64,000 bases of DNA. Origin: Phymatolithon calcareum. Its lineage: Eukaryota > Rhodophyta > Florideophyceae > Hapalidiales. This document shows, piece after piece, positions 63,905 to 64,000 of this stretch. How positions within the stretch are numbered: the stretch's first letter is position 1; every line of letters begins with the position of its first letter. The stretch covers positions 248,001 through 312,000 of the forward strand of contig OZ345383.1 of NCBI GenBank assembly GCA_977006965.1, given 5' to 3'. The translations under genes and the position numbers were made by a program. The notes beneath the pieces are model-generated. The model had not been told where the DNA came from, did not search any database, and worked only from the letters and a program-made list of their open reading frames with translations.

Positions 63905-64000
63905 CCTAAAGCATTAATAACAAGGGCGTTACGAATGAAACGGCCATAGAAAGAGTTCGAAATGCTGCAGGATGTATATATAAGATTCGGCAGCTTGGAG
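63905..64000 (+). pseudogene. LINE E10 fragment, continues beyond the window
   Basis: Encodes NNKGVTNETAIERVRNAAGC and YKIRQLG, the thumb region seen in E1 and E4. It begins at ~63905 and runs off the right edge. Confidence 0.8.

Overview
The window is eukaryotic nuclear DNA. It has spliceosomal introns (GTATGT...CAG), a TATA-like promoter, and a dense mix of non-LTR retrotransposons (LINEs), hAT and pogo-like DNA transposons, a copia LTR retrotransposon and a tRNA-headed SINE. I see no bacterial operons, rRNA or functional tRNA. The one long intact gene codes for a type II membrane glycosyltransferase-like protein with a GLGNRLRAL motif, which would fit an alga or another protist. The species cannot be fixed from sequence alone.

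Layout. 1-20 kb is a transposon graveyard of at least seven related LINE families, called A, B, C, E, G, J and K here. Many insertions can be ordered because target-site duplications (TSDs) survive: B1 in A1; A4 in C1, with K1 in A4; a tRNA-SINE and K2 in B2; A2 and E1 in G, with a hAT in A2; E2 in J; E3 and a second hAT in E4. 20.3-20.7 kb holds a repeat that recurs at 52.1-52.7 kb. 21.1-22.7 kb holds the glycosyltransferase gene. 22.7-29 kb is gene-poor, with a 398-bp pogo-like MITE and a LINE fragment. 29.1-33.5 kb holds a decayed LTR-retrotransposon pol fragment, a second tRNA-SINE and LINE E remnants. 33.5-37 kb contains a small intron-containing C2HC zinc-finger gene. 37.3-39.0 kb is a duplicated pyrimidine-rich block. 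39.4-44.0 kb is a decayed copia element with ~94-bp LTRs. 45-51 kb holds decayed coding remnants, a Ty3/gypsy integrase tail, an inverted pair of unknown paralogous ORFs and LINE A3. 52-56 kb holds more LINE pieces and a third hAT that split a probable host exon. 56-64 kb is mostly unassigned but contains a second gene of the C2HC zinc-finger family and very short LINE insertions.

Main points. (1) Two paralogous 63-residue C2HC zinc-finger genes, 26 kb apart, share exon length, intron position and intron phase; six-frame ORF calling misses both. (2) Three LINE insertions are only 50-66 bp long but keep the family 3' tail and TSDs, which bounds the tail needed for retrotransposition. (3) All LINE families except the divergent E share a C-terminal KHR-x-LA...FGRFP-type block in place of the usual zinc knuckle. 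(4) The copia element has a primer-binding site matching the anticodon arm of initiator tRNA-Met (half-tRNA priming). (5) The tRNA-SINE has a matching empty site in a paralogous LINE copy in the same window.

Almost every long reading frame apart from the glycosyltransferase belongs to a transposon or is a frame shadow.
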